Notes: generated by a model not told the origin, from the sequence alone. Shown: positions 16,043 to 24,872, counted from the stretch's first letter. The stretch: 64,000 bases of DNA from Actinomyces sp. oral taxon 414 (GCF_001278845.1 NZ_CP012590.1:3534001-3598000), one strand, 5' to 3'. A program made the numbers and translations.

Positions 16043-18820
16043 GTGCTACCAGACTTCCCCGCCGTGTTCCGCGCCGCCACCGGGCACGAGCCGCGCGCCT
16101 ACCAGGAGCGCCTCGCCGCGCGCCTCGTCGCGGGGGACGTCCCGCCCATCCTCGACGTGCCCACCGGCATGGGCAAGACCCTCGCCGTGCTCCTCGCCTG
16201 GCTCTACGCGCTCGCGGCCGACGCCGACCGCGGTGGCGCCGGCGACACCGCCGGTGGTGCGGCCGCCGGTGACGACGCCGGTGCCGGCGGAGCTCGGCGG
16301 GTCGCCCGGCGGCTGCACCTCGTCGTCGACCGGCGGGTCGTCGTCGACGACGCCCACCGGTGCGCCCGCGACCTGGAGCGCCGACTCGCCCGGGCCGACG
16401 CGGGCCCCCTGGCGCAGCTGGCCGCGGCTGTGCGCGAGCGCCTCGACCTCGCCCCGGACGAGCCCGTCCTCGAGGTCCGCAGGCTGCGCGGCGGCCTGCC
16501 CCGAGACCTCACCGAGCACACGCGCAACCCCGCCCGCCCCGCCATCGTCCTGGGCACGCTGGACATGACGTGCTCCCGCCTGCTCTTCCGCGGCTACCAG
16601 CTCTCCCCCCGGCGTCGGAGCATCGACGCCGCCCTGACCGGGCTCGACTCCTGGTGGGTGCTCGACGAGGCGCACCTGTCCGCTCAGGCCCGCACCACCC
16701 TGGAGACGCTTCAGACCCGGGAGTCGGCGCTCGAAGACCGCTTCGGCGGCGCCGTTCCGGGTCTGCGGGTCATGGCCATGAGCGCCACCCCCGGCGGGAC
16801 CGCGGAGGGGGCCCTCACCTGGGACGCGGCGCAGGAGGAGGCGCGCGACCCGGACCTGGCCCGCCGTCGTCGGGCCCGCGACGCCGTGCCCGTCAGTGTC
16901 GTCGAGGCCGCGGGGTCCGGCGTCGACGCCGTGGTCGCGGCGGCCGCCGGAATCGTGCCCGCGCTCGGCCGCGGGGAGGGCCTCGTCGTCTTCTGCACCA
17001 CGGTCGCCGACGCCAAGGCCGTCCGAACCAGGCTCGGCAAGTCGTGCAAGAAGCACGGCGCCGCCCTGGAGCTGCTCACCGGCGGCATGCCCGAGCGCTT
17101 CGCCCGGGGTGTCGTCGACCGGCTCGGGGCGTACCGCACCGGCTGCGAGGACCGGGAGGAGGCCGACCCCGTCGTCGTCGTAGCCACCTCCACCCTCGAG
17201 GTGGGCGCGGATCTGGACTTCACCCACCTCATCACCCGGGCCTGCGACGCGGACTCCCTCATTCAGCGGCTCGGGCGCGTCAACCGGGTGGGTGCGCGGG
17301 AGGACGGGTCGGCGACCATCATCCACACCGATAAGTCCGACCCCATTCACGGGGAGGCGGCCGACGCCGTCGTGCGGCTCATCGCGGGCGCGACGACCCT
17401 GGGGGAGGCGGTGGCGCGCCTGCGCAATGCGCCGGACCCGGCGGCGCTGCGGCGCCCCCGGCAGGAACCGGTCGTCATCCCGCCGACCGTGCTGCGCGCC
17501 TACGTGCGCACCGCGGGCTCCCGCAACGATCCGCCCGTGGCCCCCTGGATCCGCGAGCTCGAAGACCCGCGCGCCGAGGTCGTCCTCGTCGCCCGGGACC
17601 GCGTCGATCTCATGGCCGAGGAGGACGGCCCGCTCCTGGCCGACCTCGAGGAGTTCCCGCCCGATCTGCGGGCCGAGGGCTGGACGCTGCGAATGGTCGA
17701 TATGCGCAGGGCCGCGCAAGCCGCACTCGAGACGGCGCCGATCATTGTGCTGGACCCGACCCGCCGGGAGCCGCCGCGCATTATCGGGGAGCCACGCGGT
17801 CTGGACGACGTCGGACCCGGCGCAGTCCTGGTCGTCGACTCGAATGCGGCCGCGCGCGTCTTGGGGATTGATGACGCCGGGCGGGACCTGTCCGACCGCC
17901 TGCTCCTGCCGGGGGCGGACGTCGAGGCCCTGCGCAAGGCGGTGGAGGCCGAGGCCTCCCGAAGCGAGGAGAACGGGGAGGGCGCCGGAACCGGAGCCGG
18001 CGCCGGGGGGCCGCGCGTCATTCTGACCGACCTGGGCGGCGAGCTAACCGGCGAGGGAGAGGCGCGCGCCGACGTCCTGCTCGAGCTCGCCGACGAGATC
18101 CCGGCGCCGCAGGGGTGGGTGCTCGAGACGGATGTTCTCGGCGAGGACTCCCCGATCCCGTGGCTCCGCCTCGGGCTCGCCCGCCCAGCGGGCGAGGAGC
18201 GGCGTCGCGCCGTCCCGCTGGGCGAGCACAACCGCGCCGTGGGGGAGTGCGCCGAGCGGTGGGCGCGCTCCCTGGGCCTGCCCGAACCGGTGGTCGAGGA
18301 CATCGCGCTCGCGGGCGCCTACCACGATGTCGGCAAGAACGAGCTCGCCGCCTTCCAGACGGCCCTGCGCATGCGGCAGGGCGAGGACGGCTGGCTGGAC
18401 TTCGGCGAAGATGACGCGCCGGAGCCGCTGGCCAAGTCCGCGCTGCCGCCCCGCCTGTGGCGGCGCTCGGCCGCCCTGGCCCGTGTGCCCCGGGGCTGGC
18501 GGCATGAGGCGGCCTCGGCGCGCGCATTCGACGAGGACGCCGCCACCCGACCCCACGACCACGAACTGGTGCGCCATCTCATCCTCAGTCACCACGGCTT
18601 CTACCGCGGACCCGGCCCCATCTGCCCGCAGGGCGGCGCCGGCGATCAGACGGGAGGCGCGGGCGAGCCCTACCTGGATCCCGCCTCGCCCCGGTGGGCC
18701 GGGCAGATCGAGTCCTTCCACCGGCTCAACGAGCGCTACGGACCCTACGGGCTGGCGCTCGCCGAGGCGATCCTCAGGCTCGCCGACTGGGACGTGTCCC
18801 GGAAGGAGCAGGAACAGTGA
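16043..18820 (+). CDS. cas3: CRISPR helicase-nuclease Cas3, type I-G (I-U) style with C-terminal HD domain
   Basis: About 925 residues. It unwinds and degrades target DNA after Cascade binding. The superfamily 2 helicase comes first: Walker A DVPTGMGKT (38-46), DEAH box WWVLDEAHLS (near 207), ATSTLEVGADLDFTHL and motif VI QRLGRVNRVG (near 407). The HD nuclease is C-terminal: AYHDVGKNELAAF (near 758) and LSHHGFYRG (near 849). This helicase-then-HD order is known for the GSU0051-type Cas3 of subtype I-G (formerly I-U), opposite to most Cas3. The GTG at 16043 follows AGGAAGAGGA by nine bases and was preferred over in-frame GTG 15998 and ATG 16010. The next gene overlaps its stop (GTGA). Confidence 0.92.
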   Translation: MLPDFPAVFRAATGHEPRAYQERLAARLVAGDVPPILDVPTGMGKTLAVLLAWLYALAADADRGGAGDTAGGAAAGDDAGAGGARRVARRLHLVVDRRVVVDDAHRCARDLERRLARADAGPLAQLAAAVRERLDLAPDEPVLEVRRLRGGLPRDLTEHTRNPARPAIVLGTLDMTCSRLLFRGYQLSPRRRSIDAALTGLDSWWVLDEAHLSAQARTTLETLQTRESALEDRFGGAVPGLRVMAMSATPGGTAEGALTWDAAQEEARDPDLARRRRARDAVPVSVVEAAGSGVDAVVAAAAGIVPALGRGEGLVVFCTTVADAKAVRTRLGKSCKKHGAALELLTGGMPERFARGVVDRLGAYRTGCEDREEADPVVVVATSTLEVGADLDFTHLITRACDADSLIQRLGRVNRVGAREDGSATIIHTDKSDPIHGEAADAVVRLIAGATTLGEAVARLRNAPDPAALRRPRQEPVVIPPTVLRAYVRTAGSRNDPPVAPWIRELEDPRAEVVLVARDRVDLMAEEDGPLLADLEEFPPDLRAEGWTLRMVDMRRAAQAALETAPIIVLDPTRREPPRIIGEPRGLDDVGPGAVLVVDSNAAARVLGIDDAGRDLSDRLLLPGADVEALRKAVEAEASRSEENGEGAGTGAGAGGPRVILTDLGGELTGEGEARADVLLELADEIPAPQGWVLETDVLGEDSPIPWLRLGLARPAGEERRRAVPLGEHNRAVGECAERWARSLGLPEPVVEDIALAGAYHDVGKNELAAFQTALRMRQGEDGWLDFGEDDAPEPLAKSALPPRLWRRSAALARVPRGWRHEAASARAFDEDAATRPHDHELVRHLILSHHGFYRGPGPICPQGGAGDQTGGAGEPYLDPASPRWAGQIESFHRLNERYGPYGLALAEAILRLADWDVSRKEQEQ

Positions 18821-19767
18821 CGGAAACCCCCGCGCCATCCCGGCCCACCCGGTCCTGCGCACCGGTCGAGCACCGGCTGACGGCCCTGTCGGGCCACCAC
18901 CCCGCCCATGTCCTGGCCTGCTGGGGCCTGGTCTCCCTCCTGCCCGGGGCCGCGCTGCGCTTCGAGGGCGACTGGGCGGTGCCGGTGCTCGTCTGGGACG
19001 GCGACGCCGAGGTGCTCGCCCGGATTGCCGCCGAGGCCCTGGTCGCCGGCACATGGGACCTGGGGAACCGGTCGCTGCGGGGGATCGAGACGACGGTGCC
19101 GAGCCGGACGGACGCCAACAGACTGTCCCGGGCGGCGTGGGAGTCCAGCCGGGAGGCGGGTGCGCTCGCCGCGGCCGACGTCGTGCAGACCTTCGATCTG
19201 TCGGCGTCGTCGAAGCCCGTCGGGAGGGCGGAGGCGGACATCCCGGTGAGAGCGGCGGCGCTCACGCTGCTCAGCGGCAGGAGCCGCACCGCCAAGTCCG
19301 TGCAGGACACCTGGCTCCTGCTCGACGTGAAGGAGCCTGAGGCCGCCCGGGCCGCGGCTGAAGTCGAGATCGCCCGGCTGCTCGGCGGGCGCCTCCACGT
19401 GGTTGAGGCCAAGCCGGGGCTGCGGTTCTCCGCCAACCGCCCCACCCCGCGGGTCACCAGCGGCTCCGAGAAGTGCGACGTCCACCCGCTCATCGACCTG
19501 CTGGCCTTTTGCGGGCAGCTCCTCCTCCAACCCGCGCAGCGGCCGCTGACGTCGTCGGCCTCGCGCAAGGAATTCACCTGGGTGCTCAACCCCGTGCCCC
19601 TGACCGCGCCGGCGATCGTCGATATCCACGAGTCGCCGCCCGAGCGCCTCCCCTGGCCCAGGTGGAGCTCGCCGATCCGGGTCACCGGGGGATCGGCCAA
19701 GGTCTCCTTCCTGGCTCCCGCCAAAGAGGAGCGCACCGGCAACACTCGAGGAGGATCCCGTGCCTGA
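18817..19767 (+). CDS. Candidate compact large subunit (Csb3/Cas8-like) of the CRISPR effector
   Basis: A 316-residue protein placed where type I-G loci carry csx17/cas8 or csb3. The N-terminus has SGHHPAHVLACWGLVSLLPG, resembling the G-x-x-P-x-x-x-LA-x-x-G-L-L motif at the start of Csx17/Csb3-type subunits. The rest (ADIPVRAAALTLLSGRSRTA, then PLIDLLAFCGQLLLQP) is not recognised. It is less than half the length I associate with Csx17, so a reduced Cas8 or a Csb3-like protein is the best reading. Its GTG start overlaps the cas3 stop and its end overlaps cas6e by eight bases, so it belongs to the operon. Recognition of the PAM and R-loop support would be its job by analogy. Confidence 0.6.
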   Translation: MTETPAPSRPTRSCAPVEHRLTALSGHHPAHVLACWGLVSLLPGAALRFEGDWAVPVLVWDGDAEVLARIAAEALVAGTWDLGNRSLRGIETTVPSRTDANRLSRAAWESSREAGALAAADVVQTFDLSASSKPVGRAEADIPVRAAALTLLSGRSRTAKSVQDTWLLLDVKEPEAARAAAEVEIARLLGGRLHVVEAKPGLRFSANRPTPRVTSGSEKCDVHPLIDLLAFCGQLLLQPAQRPLTSSASRKEFTWVLNPVPLTAPAIVDIHESPPERLPWPRWSSPIRVTGGSAKVSFLAPAKEERTGNTRGGSRA

Positions 19768-20332
19768 TCAGACCGTATCCCTGCCCCTGAAGGACGCCCT
19801 GCCGCACCTGGGGAGCCCGGATAGGATCCACCGTCTCGCCATGTCCTTCCTCCCGGATCTGGCCGGCGCCTCCCGGGCCGCGCGCGCCGACCTCGGCGTC
19901 CTCTACCGCCTGGCCCTGCCCACCGATCTCGGCGGGCGCAGCGGGCACGCGGTTCTGCGATTCCGGGCGCCCTTCGAGATCGACGGCGCCGAGCGCACGG
20001 ACGCGCCGGAGAACTTCGCCGTCGGGCAGCGCTTCACCGTGCGGGTCGTGGCCGAGAAGCGCCGCGAGGACGACGCGGGCCGCAGCCGTTCGCGCTTCGT
20101 CCTCGACGAGGAGGCGCACGTCTGGGCCCGGGACCTGCTGGCCCGCCGCGGCATCGAGGCCGACGCCCTCGTCGTGTCCGAGCGCTGGAGGGCGGGGCCG
20201 CCCGGGGGGAGGGCCTTCTGGCTGCGGGACCTGACCGCCACTATCGGCGGTATTACCGAGGACTGTGAGGCCTACACCCGGGGAATCGGGCGGGGGAAGG
20301 CCTTCGGATATGGCATGCCGATTGTTCTGTAA
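19760..20332 (+). CDS. cas6e: Cas6e-type CRISPR RNA endoribonuclease
   Basis: A 190-residue protein that should cut pre-crRNA at the repeat hairpin. RIHRLAMSFLPDL (from residue 22) lines up with the E. coli CasE block QLHQGLWHLFP, placing His24 at the catalytic histidine. The C-terminus GIGRGKAFGYGM (175-186) is the glycine-rich loop equivalent to GIGPAKSMGCGL of CasE. Length matches Cas6e (about 199). A strong GAGGAGG precedes the GTG start. Finding the subtype I-E processing enzyme inside a Csb1/Csb2 operon is unexpected, because in type I-G the Cas6 activity is normally fused to Csb2. The array repeat downstream has the I-E architecture this enzyme would need. Confidence 0.85.
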   Translation: MPDQTVSLPLKDALPHLGSPDRIHRLAMSFLPDLAGASRAARADLGVLYRLALPTDLGGRSGHAVLRFRAPFEIDGAERTDAPENFAVGQRFTVRVVAEKRREDDAGRSRSRFVLDEEAHVWARDLLARRGIEADALVVSERWRAGPPGGRAFWLRDLTATIGGITEDCEAYTRGIGRGKAFGYGMPIVL

Positions 20333-20376
20333 CCGCCTGCTCGCCCTTAATTCCGAATCCCGTTGAAGGAGACACG

Positions 20377-21576
20377 ATGACCACTGAAACCGATTTCCGA
20401 CATCTGCTCGCCGCCCTTATCTCCGATCCCGGAGTCGCGGGCCTGTCCCTCGCCGGTGCCTACGAGTCGCTCACCGGGCCGACCGTCACCCCGCCCGCCG
20501 GGACCATTCGGCAGGATGGCCGGGTCGTGGGGATCTTCGAGACCGCCGACGGGAACCCGGCCGCCACCATTGATTCCTGGGGGTCGGTGGCCTCGCGCTG
20601 CGAGGCCCTCCTGGCCGGTCGTTTCCACGACGGCGCCCTCGCCGACTACCTGAACTTCCCGCTCGTCACCCTCGTGGGAGAGGGGGATCGGGTGCTCACC
20701 ACCTCGGTTGAACTCTCCCACCGGCAGGCCGATGCGACCTGGCGCCTGGCGCAGAACGAGCTGCGCGAGGCCGGAGTCGCCTTCGACGAGATCCAGCGGG
20801 CCACGCGCAAGCATCCTGATGCCCTCGTGACCGGATTCCCGACGGCGATCCCCTTCGGCTGGTGGCACTCGCACACCAAACGCTCCCAGAAAGCGGTCGA
20901 CGACGCCAACAAGAGGACGTCCAGCAAGAAGAACAAGTCCGCGCTGGAGCGGGGAAGGGACGAGTATCTCGGCTACTACGTCATGAACCCTGCGGACTCC
21001 CGCTCGGCGCGCCTGTTCACCGCCGAGTTCATTGCGACGGGGGTCCGGGAGCGGCGGCGCATGGCCGCCAAGGTCGATGCTTTTTTCGCCGCCGTCGAGG
21101 CTGAGACGAAGATCGGGGGCGATAAGCTCTCGACCGTGGGTCTCGGTTCCATTCCGCCGACCGATCTCGTGAAGAGGACCGACAGGTCCACGCCGTCGGA
21201 CCTGACGTACGACACCATTGAGAGCCGCGCCTTCTTTTCGTTCACGGGTCTGAGGGCTTTCAATTTCACCCGGCCCGAGCCGGCGGGCTCGCTCATTGTG
21301 ACGCTCACCCTCCTGCTCTACCTGCTGCACCATCAGAATCTGTCACTGCGGGCCGGGGCCGAGCTGCGCCTGCTGGAACCGGGGCTGCGGGTCCGCTTGG
21401 AGCGCCAGGGCGCCGAGCCGGAGCCGTTGGAGCTGCCCGACGTCAACGACATGGCGGCGCTGGTGCGCGCCCTCGGCGCCGAGGCCGGATGGGAGGGGCC
21501 GCGCACCGTGCGGATCTCACCCGAGTCCCCGCTGGGAAAGATCATCCGGGTCGTGGACGGCAGCGCCGAGTCATGA
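20377..21576 (+). CDS. csb1: Csb1, Cas7-type backbone subunit (type I-G/I-U)
   Basis: A 399-residue protein of the Csb1/GSU0053 family, the Cas7 that coats the crRNA spacer. Family blocks seen: ATIDSWGSVASRCEALL (usual form VDSxQSQANRxE), VELSHRQADATW, PTAIPFGWWHSHTK (usual PTALLFGxWDSH) and SRSARLFTAEFIATGV. A Lys-rich stretch (KRTSSKKNKSALERGRDEYLG, residues about 184-204) may be an RNA-binding loop. GAAGGAGACACG precedes the ATG. The stop overlaps the csb2 start as ATGA. Subtype is assigned from family recollection, not from a search. Confidence 0.85.
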   Translation: MTTETDFRHLLAALISDPGVAGLSLAGAYESLTGPTVTPPAGTIRQDGRVVGIFETADGNPAATIDSWGSVASRCEALLAGRFHDGALADYLNFPLVTLVGEGDRVLTTSVELSHRQADATWRLAQNELREAGVAFDEIQRATRKHPDALVTGFPTAIPFGWWHSHTKRSQKAVDDANKRTSSKKNKSALERGRDEYLGYYVMNPADSRSARLFTAEFIATGVRERRRMAAKVDAFFAAVEAETKIGGDKLSTVGLGSIPPTDLVKRTDRSTPSDLTYDTIESRAFFSFTGLRAFNFTRPEPAGSLIVTLTLLLYLLHHQNLSLRAGAELRLLEPGLRVRLERQGAEPEPLELPDVNDMAALVRALGAEAGWEGPRTVRISPESPLGKIIRVVDGSAES

Positions 21577-22877
21577 CCGCCTTCACGGTGACGGCCCGAT
21601 TTCCCGCGGGGCAATTCAATGCCCACGGTAGCGACGGGGAAGCGGAGTGGCCCCCCGCCCCGGCCCGGCTGGCCGCCGCCCTCCTGTCGGCCGCGTATGA
21701 GAGCGGAGACGGGGTGGAGGCCGTCGAGGGGCTCTTCGCGTTGGATCCCCCCGATATTTCGGCGCCCCGCGTCGGCGAGCGCGCAGTCGATTACGGGCGC
21801 TGGGTGCCCACCAACAACGAGATCAAGGAGAAGCGGGGCGATCCGATCGGTATTGTCGATGCGAATGAACGTTTTGCGGATAAGGGGTTCAAACCCCCTG
21901 AACGCGGCGTCGTCGTCGGGACGGGCTCCCATGATCTTGTGTGCTGGTATTTCAAAAGCGCACGGGACGCGGATACGGACGCACTGCGGCGGGTCGCCCG
22001 GAATGTGGCCTACCTGGGGAGGCCGACATCGCCGGTGATCCTCGATGTAGTGATGGGTATTCAGAATCCGCCGGAGGACCACGACCGGTGGATTCCCGAC
22101 GAGAATGGGACTCGTGCTCTGAGGGTGGCGACACCGGATCTGCTCCGCGCCCTCGATGAACGCGAGGAGCAGCGCCGGCGCAGTCGCGTGACTGGCACCC
22201 ATCCGACCCTCGACGTGCGCCCCACTGCAAGATACTGGTTTGACGGCGATAATGTGCAGCCGGTGGCGCCAAGGCCTTCGGGTGTGTTGGCCGATGCGGT
22301 TCTGTACCGTTTTCCCGGAGGACGGTTGGGAGGGGTTGTTGTATCCGCATTCGACGCTGCGACCGCTGTTGATCAGCTGAAGGGGCAGGTGGCGACTCTG
22401 AGATGGGTGCTGCCGCTGTTCGGGAGCGTCGGGCGGCGCGGGCTGCCGGTGCTTCGAGGAATTGTGGTGCGGGCGGACTCGGTGCCGGATGAGGTCGCTT
22501 TTGCCGTGCACGGCGGCGTGGTGACGGTTCGACGGGCGGAGCTGCGGGCGTTGACGTCGCTGCCCAGAGTGGTGCGCGCGGCAACGATGCCGTCCGAGAC
22601 GTGGACGTCGGTCGTGCCCGTCGAGACGAGGGCGGAGGCCATGGACGCCCGGCTCCAGGCGCTGGCGGAGAACCTGAGCGCGCAGCTGGTCCGGGCGGAG
22701 CGCCATGCGCGGGCGCGGGCGTCGGTTGGCCTTGATGTCTGCGAACCGAGCAGCGCCACTCATCTCACCGTCGTCTTCGATCGGGCGGTTGCAGGCCCGG
22801 TCATCCTGGACGGCGTGTGGCTTGTGCCGGAGAGGGCCGACGGATTGGCTGTCAACGGGAGGCGGAGCGCGCGATGA
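21573..22877 (+). CDS. csb2: Csb2, Cas5-type subunit (type I-G/I-U) without an obvious Cas6 glycine loop
   Basis: A 434-residue protein of the Csb2/GSU0054 family. The N-terminal signature is clear: FTVTARFPAGQFNAHG followed by EWPPAPARLAAALLSAAYE. In type I-G this protein is a Cas5-Cas6 fusion whose C-terminus ends in a Gly-rich GRFRGLGL-like loop. Here the corresponding end reads VAGPVILDGVWLVPERADGL and lacks that loop, and the protein is shorter than usual forms as I recall them. A stand-alone Cas6e two genes upstream probably replaces the lost activity. The stop codon at 22875-22877 is 31 bp before the CRISPR array, so array and operon are likely one transcript. Confidence 0.82.
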   Translation: MTAFTVTARFPAGQFNAHGSDGEAEWPPAPARLAAALLSAAYESGDGVEAVEGLFALDPPDISAPRVGERAVDYGRWVPTNNEIKEKRGDPIGIVDANERFADKGFKPPERGVVVGTGSHDLVCWYFKSARDADTDALRRVARNVAYLGRPTSPVILDVVMGIQNPPEDHDRWIPDENGTRALRVATPDLLRALDEREEQRRRSRVTGTHPTLDVRPTARYWFDGDNVQPVAPRPSGVLADAVLYRFPGGRLGGVVVSAFDAATAVDQLKGQVATLRWVLPLFGSVGRRGLPVLRGIVVRADSVPDEVAFAVHGGVVTVRRAELRALTSLPRVVRAATMPSETWTSVVPVETRAEAMDARLQALAENLSAQLVRAERHARARASVGLDVCEPSSATHLTVVFDRAVAGPVILDGVWLVPERADGLAVNGRRSAR

Positions 22878-22908
22878 CGGATGCCGTAGTATTCCAACGG
22901 CGCTCAAG

Positions 22909-23242
22909 GCCGGCCCCGCGTGCGCGGGGGTAGAGGCGCCTACCCGGCTGTCAAGGCCCTCATCGACGGGCCGGCCCCGCGTGCGCGGGGGTAGAGGCCC
23001 CGGCCATCACCCGATGCGCGCCTGACCCGGGCCGGCCCCGCGTGCGCGGGGGTAGAGGCATCTGGCGAACCCTCCCCGAGGGGGAGGAGATGCCGGCCCC
23101 GCGTGCGCGGGGGTAGAGGCCAGGTCCGTGAGGCTTTGGTGGCGGCCATCGAGCCGGCCCCGCGTGCGCGGGGGTAGAGGCGGCTTCGCCACGGTGGAGA
23201 TCGCCCAGGCCCTGCCGGCCCCGCGTGCGCGGGGGTAGAGGC
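22909..23242 (+). CRISPR. CRISPR array, six identical 29-nt repeats and five 32-nt spacers
   Basis: Repeats start at 22909, 22970, 23031, 23092, 23153 and 23214, a strict 61-bp period. All six copies are identical. Each is GCCGG + CCCCGC + GTGC + GCGGGG + GTAGAGGC: five bases, a 6-bp stem, a 4-base loop, and an 8-base 3' handle. That layout and the stem bases match the E. coli type I-E repeat exactly (5-6-4-6-8), giving the plus strand as the crRNA strand and GUAGAGGC as the predicted 5' handle. There is no AT-rich leader: the array begins 31 bp after csb2. The lack of any diverged terminal repeat and the absence of cas1/cas2/cas4 nearby suggest an array that no longer grows by itself. Confidence 0.97.
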
Positions 23243-23645
23243 TGGGTCAAGTCCCTTGGTGTGGTGTTCTTTCGGTCAGGTGGTGATGACGGCGGTCCCG
23301 GCTGGAGCGGCCTGCGAAGTGTTGCAGCAGGCCGGACCCGGCCGGTCGGTCTCGGACAGGACTCCGGGGGTATCGGTCTTGGAGACCGGCTCGACCGGAC
23401 GAGCGACGACCATCTGCTCGAAAGCCCGATCACCCCGACCGCCGTCCCGGTCCCGGGCGCGTTCGGGCTGTATGAGTGACCTCGATCTGCGGGGGGCGAT
23501 CGGCACGGCGATCTTCGTGGCGAACCCGTGCCACCCAGCGCATCACCGTCGTCGTTGAGCGTCCAGGTGAGGGGCGTGCGGGACGACGGCGCGCGAGGGC
23601 ACGTGCGCCGTCGTCGGCAAGGCCCTGTGACGGCGTGACGGTCTG
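23243..23645. other. Post-array region without a convincing gene
   Basis: About 400 bp lie between the last CRISPR repeat and the convergent small membrane-protein gene. Overlapping short open frames exist on both strands, none with a good ribosome-binding site or recognisable product. No degenerate repeats and no cas1/cas2 remnant were seen. A GACGGCG...GCCGTC inverted repeat (about 23583-23620) could help termination. Confidence 0.5.
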
Positions 23646-23909
23646 TCAGCGCAGGAGGGCCGTCAGCTCGCGGCGAGTGCGGAACAGCTTGATCTGAGTG
23701 GGGATGCCGATCGCGAAGACGCCGGCGATGACCGCAAGGCACACCCCGGACACGAGGAACACGTGGAAGTCCTTTGCGGCGGCGAGGGCGAGGACCACGA
23801 GGAGCCCCGCCGAGACGATGCGCGTGACATTGGCCCGTACCTGCAGGCGGTTGATCGTGTGGCGGAGTTCCTCGACGGTGGCCGTGCGAGACGGTGTCTT
23901 GACTGTCAT
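23646..23909 (-). CDS. Small two-helix membrane protein, last gene of the peptide cluster
   Basis: An 87-residue protein with a basic N-terminus containing RTATVEELRHTINRLQVRANV and two membrane helices (IVSAGLLVVLALAAA and VFLVSGVCLAVIAGVFAIGI), ending in a charged LFRTRRELTALLR tail. AAGGAG seven bases upstream of the ATG fixes the start. It follows the ABC permease on the same strand with a short gap. Position at the end of a peptide export cluster suggests an immunity or transporter-accessory role; the family is not recognised. Confidence 0.65.
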   Translation of the reverse strand: MTVKTPSRTATVEELRHTINRLQVRANVTRIVSAGLLVVLALAAAKDFHVFLVSGVCLAVIAGVFAIGIPTQIKLFRTRRELTALLR

Positions 23910-23948
23910 GACTGTACTCCTTGCAATGGTGATGTGTACGGTGAGGGA

Positions 23949-24872
23949 TCAGTGGCGATGGTGCGGCCGGGGCCGCCGGGATGCGGCGGTCGTGCTGTAA
24001 CGGCCGACTGTGCGGGGTACGACGATACGTGCGATGACCGCGGCGACAATACCGAGCAGGATGAGCGCGCCCAGCGCTGCGCCCCAGGGCTCGAGGGGCG
24101 TCGACTGGTCGGCGATGATCCTGCCCGACTCGACCATTGGCGCCGACAGGGGGAACAGCGCCGCTGCGGTGGCCAGCGATGATGATGGGTTGAGGACGGC
24201 GATGTAGGACAGGACGAAGACGAGCACAAGGACGAGCGAGACGGGGAACTGCGCGTACTGCAGTTGAGCCGGCTCGCGCACGAACAGTCCGACCGCCGCG
24301 TAGAGGATGGCGAAGAGGACGACGCCACTGCACGCGCACAGGACGGCAAGGCTCCACTGCGATGCGGAGAGGGAGGACAGTCCGAGCATGCGGGCGAGCC
24401 CGCTCAGCGGTAGCAGGTCGAGGACTGCGAGACTGCAGGCCTCCGCGGAGATCCCGACGAGCAGACCGAGGACTGCCGCCATGAGTGCCGTCAGCCGGGC
24501 TATGACGACGGTCAACGGATTGACGTGGCGGAAGACCATAATGGAGACGCGGGAGGTGCGCTCCAGGGCGACGGAGGTCGTGATGATCGAGCCGCATGCG
24601 AGGATGAAGATGTAGACGGTGAACAGCACGAGCAGAGATACGACCAGCCCGCGCTGCGCCGCCCCGAGAGGCGTACTCGACACCTGCTGCTGAGCCGCCG
24701 CGAGCACGTCCGCCGCGGCGTCGCTCGTGTGGAGCCAGAATGTGAGCCCCGGCAGCACCAGTAGGATCAGTGCGGACGCGATTCTGAGCGTACGGGAGCG
24801 GAGCATATCGATGAATGCAACCCGAGTGACGGTGAGGAACTGGCGTGACGGACTGCAACCGGTCGTGGTCAT
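23949..24872 (-). CDS. ABC-2 type permease of the peptide cluster
   Basis: A 307-residue polytopic membrane protein with about six helices. The N-terminal helix follows DMLRSRTLRIASALILLVLP and a long extracytoplasmic loop comes before TVYIFILACGSIITTSVALE, the typical ABC-2 pattern (as in YydJ-like permeases). The ATG at 24872..24870 overlaps the ATPase stop (ATGA) and has GGAGG upstream; a longer reading frame to 24935 lies inside the ATPase gene and is not used. With the ATPase it should export or confer immunity to the cluster peptides. Confidence 0.85.
   Translation of the reverse strand: MTTTGCSPSRQFLTVTRVAFIDMLRSRTLRIASALILLVLPGLTFWLHTSDAAADVLAAAQQQVSSTPLGAAQRGLVVSLLVLFTVYIFILACGSIITTSVALERTSRVSIMVFRHVNPLTVVIARLTALMAAVLGLLVGISAEACSLAVLDLLPLSGLARMLGLSSLSASQWSLAVLCACSGVVLFAILYAAVGLFVREPAQLQYAQFPVSLVLVLVFVLSYIAVLNPSSSLATAAALFPLSAPMVESGRIIADQSTPLEPWGAALGALILLGIVAAVIARIVVPRTVGRYSTTAASRRPRPHHRH

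Noticed and set aside
18694..18816. Upstream extension of the compact Cas8-like gene
   Set aside because: The frame is open to 18694 but this lies within the HD-domain end of cas3; the GTG at 18817 with the GTGA overlap is the natural start.
23225..23558. Short plus frames after the CRISPR array as a possible cas2 or transposase remnant
   Set aside because: No recognisable motif, no ribosome-binding site, and composition typical of random high-GC frames.
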